A DNA stretch of 64,000 nt from Temnothorax longispinosus (Eukaryota > Arthropoda > Insecta > Hymenoptera > Formicidae): assembly GCF_030848805.1 (NCBI RefSeq), contig NC_092363.1:868001-932000 (forward strand). Reading direction: 5' to 3'. How positions within the stretch are numbered: the first letter of the stretch is position 1; each line of letters opens with the position of its first letter. This document shows, piece after piece, positions 1-13,400 of this stretch. Position numbers and translations under genes: made by a program. Below the pieces are notes generated by a model. The model was not told the DNA's origin. It worked only from the letters and a program-made list of their open reading frames with translations, and made no database searches.

Positions 1-3000
1 CAATTTGGATCACATGGCGCTGCGCCGCTGCTCTTTTTGCCTCCCGGTCTGCCGGGGTGTATTTTTGCTTCTTTTCTTCTCTTTTTCCTTTTTCACTTGA
101 GTTTTTTTCCGTGCAACGGTGGGTTCTTTCGACGGGCGCGCGTTGCACGGTTTTTACGAAAGAGAGAGAAAAAGAGGAGGGGGGTGAGAGCTATTTTGCT
201 GTCTAGGAAGAGGAGAGTTCCGCGTTCGTATGTGAGAGCAATCATGCATCAATCTACCGGGCTTTTGTGTGCCGAAACGTATACACGCGTCGCTCTGTCG
301 CACTCTCATCTGTCTACGCTCTGTCCTCTGCAGCCCCGAAACTATAAAAATACCATTCGCGCAGATCAACCATTGTTGTCTCCCGCGCCACGACCGATAG
401 AACTCGATAGCGGTATGCCAGCAAAATGATACATTCAGCGACGGTGGGCATACGCTGTTGCTCGCTTCGCAGTCGCCGCCTCTGATAAAAACGTACATAA
501 AGGAGAATATAAATTCATTTTATTCATTCAATATCGCGTGCGTATCGCCCGAATTTAAAAGCCTAAGCCCGAAAAGATGGACCTCGAAATCTGGTGAAGC
601 GCAAAAAGCGTCGATGGGAACTGCGGATGGAAAATGTGAAGCGAGAGATTACGACGGAGAACGCGCGTAACATCCTTCGCAACATCCTTCGACAAATGAT
701 ACACGCGACGTCTGGGAAACGATATTAATTGCCAGACCACACCGCGCGCGCGCGGCGGCGCAGGTAGACTACAACAGCTTCGATTTGATATCCGAGCAGC
801 CGCGAGCGACCCAAGCAAATCGCAGAGCTCCGTGTTACGTCGTACATAATTAACCGTTCTTCCGTGCGCGGCTTGTCAACAATTCCACTTTAATTGCGCT
901 ATCGCGCGAGATGAAATTACGCCTCCGCCTGCGGGATATTTGATTTTGAAGGCGCGAAACCCGGCGGGTTTGAGCGCTGATTTCCCGCCGTCGCGTCGCG
1001 GGGGACATCCGGTTCGGTACATCGTGACTTCGTACTTCGTGTGCGGCGCGATCGCGTGCGTGCGTGCATGCGTGCATGCGTTCGACTCCGCGATTTGCGT
1101 TACACGACGATCGCGCGAACAGATGCATTCCGGCGGTCTATCTGTCTCGTTACCGAGCGCTCGCGATAAAGTAGGTCGCAAAACGCAGGCTGCCTCTCGC
1201 GCCTGATTACATATAGCGCGTATTGAGGAACGACGTTCCGTGACGTGAGGAACAAGAGCGCGCCAGAGAGAGATTCGTTGCTAATTAGATCATTTAACGG
1301 CGGGGTAAAAGCGACGCGAGGAGCAAAAACACTTCACCGTACACGGGGACCGGCAACCGGGATAACACTGACACACGCGGGACACAGCTATGTGTGTGAC
1401 GTGCGGTATTCCTATTCGTGCGCGCGGGGCTATGGATCATCGTGATAATTCTCCGAACACAAGCATGCTTCTTGTTCTACGAGGGACATGAGAAGCGTCT
1501 TCATTAAATTATATATATGTATCGCATGCTCGTGGCCGTTACGAGTGCACTTTCTGATAACGAAAAGTGCGCGCAAGGTCAAGGGATATAACACACAGAA
1601 TACAGAGGTATAAAATAAGGTAACGAGGAAACTGACAACTTGTTTCGAGATATAATGGTCTCGCTCCGAACGAAAGAAGATATAATCCATAAGAATCGTA
1701 AACTCCTTTTATGACTTGAGGAGAAAAGGAGTGCGGCGGTTTCGTGAAGAAGGCGTTATTTTTTACCGAAATCCGTTGTTTGAAGCGAACGGTCTGCGGG
1801 CCGTTAGTTTGGGTGTCGCGACCCTTTGCAATCATTTGCGAACTTACAACTTCCCCTTCCGGGAGAATGCCACCACCAATGCCGACGGTGCTGAGGATCG
1901 ATGCAACGATATCTTAACTTCTTCTTTCCAAGTATCGTTACGAGAATAGAACTCTCGCGACGCGATTACGAAAAAACGAGATCTACTCTTACCCGGTGCT
2001 TGTTACTGCGAAAAACGATGCGCTCCTATAATCACTTCGGAAGACGGAGTAAAAACCCCGCCAAGACGACGCATTCGAACGAAAAGTTCTGCTTAACGAT
2101 TGTTCTTCGACCGGCGCGGCGAAACTTTCCCAAGACTTTCGCACATCCTTCGCGACAACCATATTGTATCGCGTCAGCGCATAATTTTACATTAATTCCG
2201 CGCGAAGAAGTTTCGCTTCTTCGTCATTAAGGTAGAAGTATACGATATTCTTCGTCTTGGCCATTCCCTTTAGATGAATTAATGCCCGACGACGCTCGAC
2301 ATCGTCGTCGCAGATGCAGATACGTCGGTGCCCGTTCAACGCGTGAAATTGGAGAAGAAATAATTGGTTGGAAGTCTCTTGTAAAATATTTTACGCAATC
2401 AAAATTTTTACTTCTCGAAGTATCTGCATGTGGCGACGAGTATGTCGTTTTGCACGTCAGGCAATTCTCCATATCTCATGTCGAAAGAAATCTTGATGAT
2501 TTCGGCAACGCGGCGATAAGTAACTTTCTTTTTATATACACCTTTAACTGACACGCGAAACTTGAATTATATAAACTTCACGATGCGCGTTATAAATTCG
2601 TTTTCGTGAATTTGTACGCTTCGCCGTACGCCCGGAGTTTATCAAAAGAGTCGAGAGAGTGCAGTGGCCGGAGGGTGAGAATGTTTTCTTGTTAAACCAA
2701 AGCCAATGCAATTAGCAATTATCGACGGCGGCGCGACGTTGTCCCGAGAGAAAATGGTTGTAACGTTATTCGAGTATCTTAATGCGTATCTTAATTGAGA
2801 GATCCTTACGATCCGGCCGCAAATCGCCGCCGCGATTGCCATGGCTATCGATGTCGTTCGAAAACACTGTGGCGGTTAGTATGCCGATACTGGCAAATTT
2901 CTTCGTACATATCTCGCGACGCCTCCCAGTCTTCCTCGCGAAATTTATGTACCCCGCGAGGAATACGGCGTTCTAAACGCCGCCGCCGCCGCCGCTGACC

Positions 3001-3497
3001 CTGCCAGTAAATTGCGACGCGATTTGCCCCGTGCACCACCATCTTACTCGGACGTTCCCTTAAGTCGATAACGGTAATTAACTTGTCCGTTTTTTTTTTT
3101 TAACGAGAATGAAATATCGAGCTTACGGCGATCGCACGTTGCGACGTCGCTTAAAAATCTTGTCGCGCGCATCTGCTCGCGCGCGCGGCGAGATCGGCCC
3201 GTATATATATTCCTATCACGAATCATCGAATTTTTGCGACGACTGTTTTACAACGTCGTCGGTGACGACGCGGTATAAATCTAATTTCCTCCGCTGTTCC
3301 ACCGAGGTACCGGCGAAAGTACGAAATATAATCGTCTCGTCCGCGTTCAAGCTACATTTAACGCGCGCTCTCGTAAGTATACGACCATACGTAAACTTGA
3401 CGCGTTTCTCATGCCGATAAATGTCTGATAACGAAATCGCTAGTATACTGAGAAAACTCCCGCGGCAAGAGGTCTCTCATTAAATTACATTACTTTT
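1..3497. other. no gene recognised
   Basis: Open frames here are under 110 codons, overlap on both strands and show no protein-family motif or convincing intron structure. The sequence is moderately GC-rich with many CpG dinucleotides, short purine-rich patches near 165-180 and an alternating GCGTGCGT/GCATGCGT patch near 1056-1082. It could be intergenic or part of a long intron. Confidence 0.5.
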
Positions 3498-3499
3498 TA

Positions 3500-3756
3500 C
3501 ACTGTTAAATTCATAGGGTTAAATTAAACTCAATTTTGAGTAATTTTTAACTATTCCATAGGTCGCCACTGCTCCTACTCAATATGTAGTTAATTTAACT
3601 AAAACAATGTTAATTTGACTAAACCAATGGAGTTAAAATAATCTTATTTTGTTTCAAACTAATAAATTTTGACGCACATGGTAGTTAAAAATAACAAAAT
3701 AAATCTAACTCATGGTATTGGTTTAAATTTCATCCTCTAACTTTTATATAACAGTG
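3500..3756. mobile_element. MITE-like element with TA target duplication
   Basis: The two ends are perfect 10-bp inverted copies when the flanking TA is included (TACACTGTTA at 3498-3507, TAACAGTGTA at 3749-3758). The interior is AT-rich and built from variants of GTTAA/TTAACT with no coding frame. TA duplications (3498-3499 and 3757-3758) and CACTGTTA termini point to a non-autonomous Tc1/mariner-type element of about 257 bp. The inverted repeat is short, so the superfamily is an inference. Confidence 0.6.
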
Positions 3757-3758
3757 TA

Positions 3759-5656
3759 TACGAATAAAGTAATCCAACGGCGGTCGTGGATGATTTCACG
3801 TTCGTGATGAGAAAATCACGGCTGGCATTCATATGTAAACAATCATATCGTGCTGAGCACACGTCTATTGCTAATCTAATTAAGCGACCGACGTTGATAC
3901 TGCATACAGAATGACGGTATAAAAGCCTGCCGTCACTTCTTTGGGTTTGTTACGTCGGATGATTTGTGCGTTTTATGCGAATAAACGAGTAACACCGTTG
4001 TCAAATATGTCGTCAGATATTTCTGCCATTTATACTTATGAGACCACGGTTCCCATCGTTAAGCGGCTTTAAGCCGCACACGAGCAAAGATGCGAGGTGT
4101 GTTCGAGATACTTTGGCACCCGTGTATTTGTATACCAACAAAATTACCGTTGCATATGTATACGGGCGCATATGTAGGTGAGAGAGCCTCGTGCATTCCT
4201 CTGTTTGCGAATGCTCTCGCGCGGTCCCGCACGCTGTTTGCAGAAGTTCGCAAACGTCCTCGAGCATTGGTCTCTCACAACGGCTTTATCTTTGTCGTGA
4301 CGTGTACTTAAATTTGTAACGGCGCCGTAACCGCGCTCGCCGAGCAGTAATCGCGATTAGCGGTAACGAGTAATCTTCTCGACGTACATACGCCGCGCGA
4401 CGCGGCGCGGCGCGCCGCCGCGCCGTATCGATTCAGATGTTCATCGGCTGCAGTTATTTTAGCAAAGAAATTGATATAGATTCTAAGTACGAAAAAATAG
4501 TCTCTTATTTCTTTGGAAATAATGTATCTAAATTTTTTATTTTTTTTATTTTATCATTATTACACTCTTTGTCTTAACTTTTTTTTTCAATCTATAAAAC
4601 TGAAATGAAATTGAAACACGCTCTTACTCAAAACTATTTAACTCGTTACAGATATAAATAACTCAAAACTACTGTAACTAGTTACAGATATAAATAACTT
4701 TCTCGAATTCTAACAATCCCTAAATATCACTAATTGCTTCTCACGTAATAATGTCCAATTAATGCCGCTTGCGCGAGCACAGGAACGTATAATATAATAT
4801 AATCGAACGGGAATATTGAGGCTTAATTGTGAACGTACGCGCCGTCTCTTACGTGCCCGTAATTAGTCACTACTTTACAACTGCTGAATATATTTGCGGC
4901 GAGAATGAATCTCGAACAATTAAGTGATTCTCAGACCACGGGTGGCGAGTAACGAATTTTCCGAATGAGCCGTATAAGCAGGCCATTTCGCTGTATTGGA
5001 TACTACAGATTGGCAGATTTTTACAACGCGCCGATGTGATCGAGGATCGGCCGGCTCGATTAACATTCAAAGTGATCCACTTCGAGCGAAAGCTGGGCCC
5101 CCTAATGATCGGTCATAACGCCATATATAAGATCGCAGAGAGTATCCGTTCCGTGGACGTGACTGAGATCGAAATGAAGCGGTTAACGCGGAGATTCTCG
5201 TCTTTATCCGTAATAGCAGAAACATCGGTCGCAGTATTTTCTGCTAATTGTATCGCAATGCTTGATTCTAAAATGCCTCGACACGCATCGAAAGATTATT
5301 ATATAGGCTTAAGCCTACTGAAATATACATTTGTCTCTCGATTGATACAATAATATCTTTCTCAGGCGATTTTATTTTTATATAATCCTCTCAAAAAGTT
5401 AAAGGTTTGAAATAAATATGTTTTCACATTTACACAATCTTAATTATTTTGTGCATGATTTATTTAGAATGTAAATTCCATAATAGGTACTTCTTAAATC
5501 GAGGCATACAATCGTGCTCATATCTGACTTTTTATTAAGTTTAAAATGAAGTTTTGGATTAATGGTCAGTTTAAAAGTTATTCCGAAGTTAATTTCTGTC
5601 TCAAACTTTATACTTAGGAACAAGTTCGAAGGGGAAAAAAGAGTACCTAAAATTCT
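3759..5656. other. no gene recognised
   Basis: No supported gene. A very GC-rich patch of repeated GCGCGGC-type words lies near 4390-4428. A short direct repeat of TTACAGATATAAATAACT occurs near 4646 and 4682. A 105-codon open frame at 5036-5353 has no recognisable motif and is probably chance. Confidence 0.5.
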
Positions 5657-5659
5657 TTA

Positions 5660-5808
5660 TGCCCGATCTACAATAGCTGTAGTAAGCCTCAAGCCGTAAG
5701 AAATTGACCAATTACAGGCGAATGTGAGGAAAATAATCGACTGTGATTGGTCAATTTCTTACATCTTGAGGCTTACTACAGCTTACTACAGCTATTGTAG
5801 ATCGGGCA
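5660..5808. mobile_element. Fold-back MITE, TTA target duplication
   Basis: About 55 bp at the left end (starting TGCCCGATCTACAATAGC) recur inverted at the right end, so the 149-bp element folds into one long hairpin. The right arm has an extra 10-bp direct copy of CTTACTACAG. Flanking trinucleotides are TTA on both sides (5657-5659 and 5809-5811), the usual duplication of PIF/Harbinger elements. There is no coding capacity. The fold-back structure is directly visible; the family is inferred from the duplication length. Confidence 0.75.
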
Positions 5809-6194
5809 TTAAAAGAGACAGTTCGGTCTTACGTCAGGTGCCTCGCTGACGGAAAGTAGGAAGTCGAGTACGTGTTTAATTAAACAATGTTCGATTCGGA
5901 ACGATTGTGGCGAATGTTGCTGCGTGGAATTATTCCGTGGACGCGCAACGTATTAAACGAAAGACACTAATTAATGGATGCAGGCGAAATACAGGAAATA
6001 CAATGGATGCAGGCAAGGTACCATTCGGCGAATCGACGCGTTGGATACGAATCGTCCTGAACGCAGGACAACTACATCAGGCAGATGATTATGATGAGGC
6101 TTTGTTTGTTTGTCTAGAACGACGATATTTTATATGCCGAATATTCATCGTGCGTTTATTTATAATAAATTTATTTATAATAAATTTATTTGCA

Positions 6195-6198
<4 letters not shown>

Positions 6199-6245
<47 letters not shown>

Positions 6246-6246
6246 C
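6199..6246. repeat. (TC)n microsatellite
   Basis: About 21 uninterrupted TC units followed by a short degenerate tail. It creates an artificial Ser-Leu run in the surrounding open frame. Confidence 0.95.
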
Positions 6247-9200
6247 GCGCGCGACTCATTTTATTTAATATGGACGATAATGTCCGAAATACATTGATTA
6301 GGTCCGATATCCTAGCGTTTCCGTTATCACACCTTATTCGTATATCCCAACGTGAATTCAGACGATCGTTCATTCGCGTTATCTCTGCGTTCCTGTGCGC
6401 TTCTCGCTACGTATTATGTACAGTTACTCCCGCGTTAGTTCTTCGTTCATTCTCGTGATAAATACCCGCGCGCTACAACGACCGCCGCGAATTTCTCGAT
6501 GGTGGAACGTCATTTTTGCGCGGGGCTTCCCCGCCGGCGAATTTCGAATTCGCGTTTCCCCGCCCGCAGCCACGAGCGATCCATCACGCGCGTTCGTTAC
6601 TTGCGGAACCCGTCCGCAATTATTCATCGCATTTACGCTTGCGATCCGCCGTCGCTCGTTGGTTCGCACGCGCCGCTGTTACACACCCGCGGCAGTTTGG
6701 CATTTATCGCTGACACAATCGTATAATATTTATTATAAATTAATTTTTAAATTGTGTTTGTTTTGAGAAGTAAACGTTATGTGTATTAAAAGCGACGTAT
6801 ATTAAAATTGAAATAAATCGATAGTCGAATTTTAATTAAAACATGTTAATTAATTGCGGCTCGACCTCATTTTTCCGATTTACGAATCAGAATTGCCACG
6901 AGTGACAATGATAACTACCGTTGCTGGTTTTTCTTTATCCAGGATTCTTCTCTCCCTAGAGTTTTCCATTATTTTTTGTTTCAGTAAAAGAGAACCGCGC
7001 ACCTCTTATATTTTGCGCTTTTCCCACGCATCGCCACGAACTTTGCCCGAAATCATACCACCGCGCCTTATTATCGCGCGGTTTTAATTATATTCGTGCG
7101 GAGCCGCTTAGCGAAAGAGGAAGATTTCCGCGTTACCCCGGCTTTCTCGACGCGGAATGAAATTTCCGCGAGTACCGCGCGATTTTCTGGATTGTATTAT
7201 TTCAGTGCAGTGTTTCCAGATCTTTCCAGTGACATTTTAAGAGCTTTATAGGTCCTAAGCATTTCTGCTTCTAAAAATCTGTTCCTCCTTTCCTTTTTTC
7301 TTTCTCTCTGTTTCTTTCTCTCTTCACGATCATACTAACTAAAATGCATTCATATTTTATATTAACTTCTGCCATAAGCTGTCTGAATAAATTTTTTACA
7401 ATTTTAATTTTAAAATTATTTTCGAAACTCTAATATTTACTTAAATCTCCAGATAATTTTTCAAAGACCTAGTTGTCAATATAAAGTCGTGTACTTTTAG
7501 ACCAAAAAATAATTAATTAAGTTTGTATCTGTACCGTAAAATTAATTAATATTTGACATTCTCTGACCTGAGTCTATTCATAAATCGCGTGCGAGACTCA
7601 CGATTTTGCATAGAGACGCTGCAGAGGAGCAAACAGGGTCAGAACGCGCGTTTTAATGGACCGAGATATTTAGAGAACCCCTGACTCGAGAAGAAAAAAA
7701 GGAGGCATTCCGCGCATTGAGTTATTCGAGTGGCGGTCGCCGCTAATAATTTTGAATCCACCAGACGTATACCGTACGTACTTTTGCCCAAACGGTCACC
7801 ATTAATTCACCATATATCCTGCGTGTCGAGGGGTCAACCTGTTATTTATCATAAAATTTATCATAAAATATGAGGACTCGTGCCGAGCGGACCGCGGCCT
7901 TTATGTAATGGCGCATAATAAATTGCATTCAATTTGCCGGCACTGCCGACGCAAAAATATTCGTGCGGCCCAGGCATTTTCGTTCCGTTTAGACGATTTG
8001 CTCGTTGCCCGGTCTATTTCGCAGCATGCCCTTTTAGGCTTCTTATCTTAGACGGCTCTACCGGTGTTGGGTTGCGTCGACGATTTAATTAAACTCGCCT
8101 TGATCTAACATCCTCGGACGCAATAATTCCCTGCACGATTGTTAATTTGCAGGCGAAAAATTGCGCCTTCGTGAACCTATTCGCGTTCAATGGCGAGATT
8201 TTACGCGGACACGGGGCATTCGCTTCATTTTGGTCCCTGACTGAGCACGAGTTAAAGTGACATATTACGCACAATGACTACCGTGCCTTAATGAAGCCTG
8301 CGCGCAACAATGTAGCCGTGATTCGGCGTTATCACCGAAGTAATTGGACTTTAAATGCCGTCGAAACTTTGACTCTTTACGATCCATAAAGGCACGCATT
8401 CGAACCCGGACGATAAATTGGCAGATGAGCCATTAAGCCGAGCCGGCGATTCTTATGCGTTCCTTATGACAGGCTCTAAAACAAACAGACCGGAGACGCA
8501 TGCTGCACACGTAGCAGTGCCTCCTGCAAGCCGTTACGACCTCCCGAAGGTTGTCGTTTCGTAAATTACTGTAGCTACAAATAATCGTCGTTAGCCTACG
8601 AGCACAACCTTTGCTGGAGGGAGCATGTGGAGGATGCGTGCGACGAGGGATCAGAGATAACGACGCAACTCTCCCTGTCGACTCTACGAAGATCGTATTA
8701 CCCCGTGACCCAACCGCTACCCTCTTTAAGCACGAAAGTTTGATGAGAAAGATTCCCGCGAGCAAAAAAAAACCGGCCAATATTAGAAAGGATCGATGTC
8801 ACGTATCACATTGCGACGCGGAGATCGATACTATAAACTTTTAAAACCGACCTTCCATCTAATTTTGTTTAATATTTGAAAGATACGCCGAGGAAAAATC
8901 TTAGAACGGCTCTTAATAAGCTTTTCAATATGTACATACGTGAAATATTTTTGATTGCTTTATTGTTCCGAAATTTTATATACCAATATACCCGATTTTA
9001 CAGTTTATTGAAGCGAACGTACGTATGCACGAGTCGCGCAGAAGTTAATTTTGCAGCGTAGTAATCGGTATCGGATATACCGAATATTTTTCTCCATTTC
9101 GATCGTAGTTGGCGCGTGACATTCTCGTGAGAATTCCGCGATATTAAATTTCTCGGTTACGAAAATATGCGGTCGGTCATACGATCTCGTTTCCCGTGGA

Positions 9201-10365
9201 CCGCGCGAGAACATACGGACGTCGACGAGGTGACGATGATTTCTAGCTTTATAGCGTTGAGAAAAAGAAACGTACAAGGAACAGAAAACTCGATAAATTA
9301 AAAATGCAACTCCTCATAAATTTATGTACCTCTCTTTTGATTAATCCTCAATATATATCACTTATAATATTGTTCGAAATGCGTAAATCACATTTTTGAA
9401 TCCCTTTTTCTTTGACACGAGGCTTCTACCTTTGTGTATTTTTTTTAAGCAAAACTGTGTCGCTTGAATAACGACGGTAGAAGCTACTATATTACGAGTA
9501 AACAGTGGCCCTTTTCTTTTTCACAGTTCTTGCGTGACTGTAAAGACACTCGAGGCTTTTCCCGATTCGAAAAGTTGCACGAATAAGTGAAAAAAGTAAG
9601 AACAGTCACGGGGACTTGTTTCCTATTCGTAATTTCGTATTCCCGTTGTTCGATCCGACTCCTCTTGCGCGCCAGTCTTCGTGAAATAAAGTTCCGATGA
9701 GAGACGATAAAATCACATCGAAGAAATTTGCCTCCGGCTAAAGACGTTGGAACGCGCGTTCGAATACTTCCGGCGGACACGCCGACGTAGGGCGCCAGTT
9801 TTCATATCGTCATCATCCTCAGCAAATTATATTTCAATCCTGGTGTTTTCATAATGGATCCGAAGTAAGAGGTGTGTGTGTGTAATTGAAAGAAAATAAA
9901 ATTAAGATCATAGATGCTGGGTAGTTCATATAAACGAATAACAACGTAGTGCCCAGGATAGGCGATAGCTGTATCGGTGATAAATTAATGATGACAACAA
10001 CTGTTTCGCAGCAAATCTTTCACCACGAGAAACATAGTCGATCTTTCAAGAGCATTGCGTGGAAATCCATCAGCGATCGTGAAAAATGAGCGTTCGACTA
10101 GCGGCGATTCCTTGCACACGTTCGATGCGTTTTACACACGGACGAATGGACAAACGGCCGAGCTTATTGATGATTTATCACACCCGGGTTCCGTGGTTTG
10201 TCGCTCGTATATGTAGATAGCGGCGTTATCGATTTCGTTGCAATATTCGACGAGTGCGAACTCGACGACGTGGAAGCACTTCATTAACGCGCCGAGAATC
10301 CTAAGCGGTGAACGTACGATGAAAAGTTTACGACATAAACTCTAAGCTACACGATGGAAAGAAAG

Positions 10366-10421
10366 TGCGATGGAGAGAGAGAAAAAGCGAGAGAGAAAGA
10401 GAGAGAAAGAGGGAGAAAGAC
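10366..10421. repeat. purine-rich (GA)n-like tract
   Basis: An imperfect GAGA/AAAGAGAG purine run of about 55 bp, almost without pyrimidines on the plus strand. Confidence 0.85.
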
Positions 10422-13400
10422 GTAATTTACGAGGACCATGGCGGGTGTCGGAGACAGCGATTAATTATGTCTGTGCAGAGGCGCCTGGTATTCGCGTCGC
10501 GGGTCTCCTTAAACTAAAGGGTACTTTTGTTTCGCCCATCGTCGCTGAGAGCTCATGCCTGGCCTCTTTTGCCGGCCAGGTTCTTCGTTACCGAAGAAAG
10601 AAGATAAAGATGCGTCAACTCGCACGGTACAAGTGTTGATTGTGATATCGTTGGAGGATATTTTCAAAATCACAAATGTCAAATACACGTTTATTCCTTC
10701 TTCTGATATTTTTTACCTCTTAATACCATGCAGTTACGTGACAATTTCATGTATCAAAGGTCATTAAACTACTAAAGGCCACTATTTTTACCGTTGCGAT
10801 CGAAAGATATTTTAAAAGCCGACGAGATATCTCTATGCCAGCCATTTGAGATTAATGTCGGAAAGTTTAACAATCGTGACTGACTCTTTTGCAACTCAAA
10901 TCTGTAAGCGTTCAAGCAACTCGATGTAACCGTTCGTTAATCTCTCGTTGGCAAAATTGTTTTAAAAGAATTTCTAACTCGCAATGTTTTCTGAAGAGGC
11001 ATCATTAAGTTGGTCGTTCATTAATATGTAATTGCTCGATGGGGGATCGTATTTTGTATTATAGGCACTCCTATGCAATTGAAGTTTGGAGTGTTCTTGA
11101 AGTAGAAATTAAAAAATTGCACTATTTAATAAGCATTAAAAAGAGAAATACATTTATACATAAAACAATAAAATTATAACAAAATAATCGATTCGCTTGC
11201 CTGGTGGTGAATCATGTTTTTTTAGGCTGCTCTTCTAGAGAAGCTGAGGCTCTCCGGGAAACTGTCTAGAATTATTATTAATTCTTGTTATTAGGCGCTT
11301 TTATACAGGTAGATCCGAGGAAAATCTCTTTGTCCTCAAAAACCGAGCTTGTACCTAATAGCTAATAATTAGCTTATCTAATTTGTCGTCGGCTCGCTGG
11401 CGGGATTAATATTCTGTTCACTATTATTTCAGCTCTCGGGAGAACAACACCTTTTCCTAAGCGAGACAGAGAAAGAGAGAGCTCTTGACTTAATAACAAA
11501 TGCGGACAACGAAGTTGAGCGATCGATGTATCGCTCATTACTGACAGCATCCATTTATATATCTATATTTATATCTATATTCTCATTTTCACATCCATTT
11601 ATATCTGTATTATCGCTTACGCTTACAGTATTATTAATTAATTGATTCTAAAGTTTCACCAGAAAAGCAAATCAAGTAAATCAAGTGACTTTGTAAAGTA
11701 AATTTCTTGGCTTGAGACAAGAGCATGATGCAATCGTAGTTGTAGTTGAACTTCCGCGATATTCATTATTACGAAACTAAGCGATACTCTACAAGAACTT
11801 ACGAGCGCACTTTATAACCGAAGACCACAGTATCGCCCCCGTTGTCAAACATTGTACTCTCGTTCGTCCAGGGAGTAGTTAAAATTTCATCGATACCGGA
11901 CTATCGCGGTTTCCAATGTTTCCAAAGTAATAGCGCGCGACGCGTAAAATCATTGTCTTCATCAGCTATAATTAAACGTGTTTAATCGAAAAGTTATAAA
12001 TTTGCACTAGACGCGCTGCTCGTGAAGAGGGAACACCGGCGGAACATCAGGGCGAATAAGTTCTCCAAGGCTTGCGCATGACAGCGTACAAAGATTAATA
12101 TTTGACCAAATGCAATCACTTCCCTCAACAGAAGAGGATGAGAGTGAAAGAGAGAAGATAGCAGGAGAGAAACCGTGCACACTATAAATAGAAATTCGTG
12201 AAACTCATTTTGCAAATAAATACGAAATAATATGGATTTAAATCATGAAAAGTTCTATAAAAATATCCTGAAGCGTTTGCAATATGATTCATTATTTCTA
12301 AGTTTATTATGTAATATCTCCGTCGAGAAGAGATATAGAAATCTACTTTTAAAAAATTTATTTTATAACATGTGTTTTTTTTTAATCGTGGAGTCGATTA
12401 GTGTGTTACATCGGAACAATGTACGGTTTTCAAATGAATGCATGCACTTGCTACACGCCACCGCTATGCGCCGGGACCACCCAGGACACCGCTATCGTCG
12501 GAAAAATTCATCCCTCACGCGCAATGCGCTGCAAAAAAAGGAAACGAGCAGAGCGGAAAAGAAAAACGGCCGGCGCGCCACGGATGACCGGGTTGCGCGA
12601 CGCCGAGTGGTGCACGGCACCACGCGACATCTCGGGCCATTAGCGGGCTCGCTGACCCCACCCACGGTGTTGTCTAGATGAAGTTTCATTTCCCGTGGGC
12701 ACCAAGAAAAAAAAACGAGACAACTGCGGCGGAGGGAAAAGGTCGAAAGAGAGAGTCGGCGTGAAACTTCGAGAGCACCTAGATTTTGCAGCGTTTCATG
12801 ATCCGCGCTCCTTTCAGCCGTAAGTTTGTCGACTGTCCTGGGTTCTATCACGGTCGTACATACTGGACGCACGCCTGCAATCCGCGAGGCGTCAAGTCGC
12901 ACTTAGCACTTGATATTGGTGTCTCCGTTTGTCTCTCGAGTAATCACCGGCTTATTCGGATGTGATTGACAACAGAATTTAATTATAAAGATCTGTATCG
13001 TCAGATAGTTTATGCGTGGTAATATTTATTACTTATTATACACAAGTACACACGTAATAAAACTTTTTAAATAATAATTAACAAATGAGAAACCTCGTCC
13101 GGCTTCCCTTGACTTACGACGTATAATATCTTACACAAGTCGAGAGAAAAGTGATCGCGCATTCGCTAATTGTTGTCCGCTTGAATTATGGCACGTTCAG
13201 TAATTTAATTGATAATAAGTCCCGCGAGATCACACGACGCTGCGGTGCATTAAAGCAAATTAATGAGTGAGTCCTGTGGGAGCCGGGTACGGCCCGCTTT
13301 ATTTATTGATGCCGAAGATATTCGGGCTATACAAACCACGACAAACAAAAATCGGTTTGCCTCACTTTTAAACGCATTTTCGCGCATATTCGCGATCGTG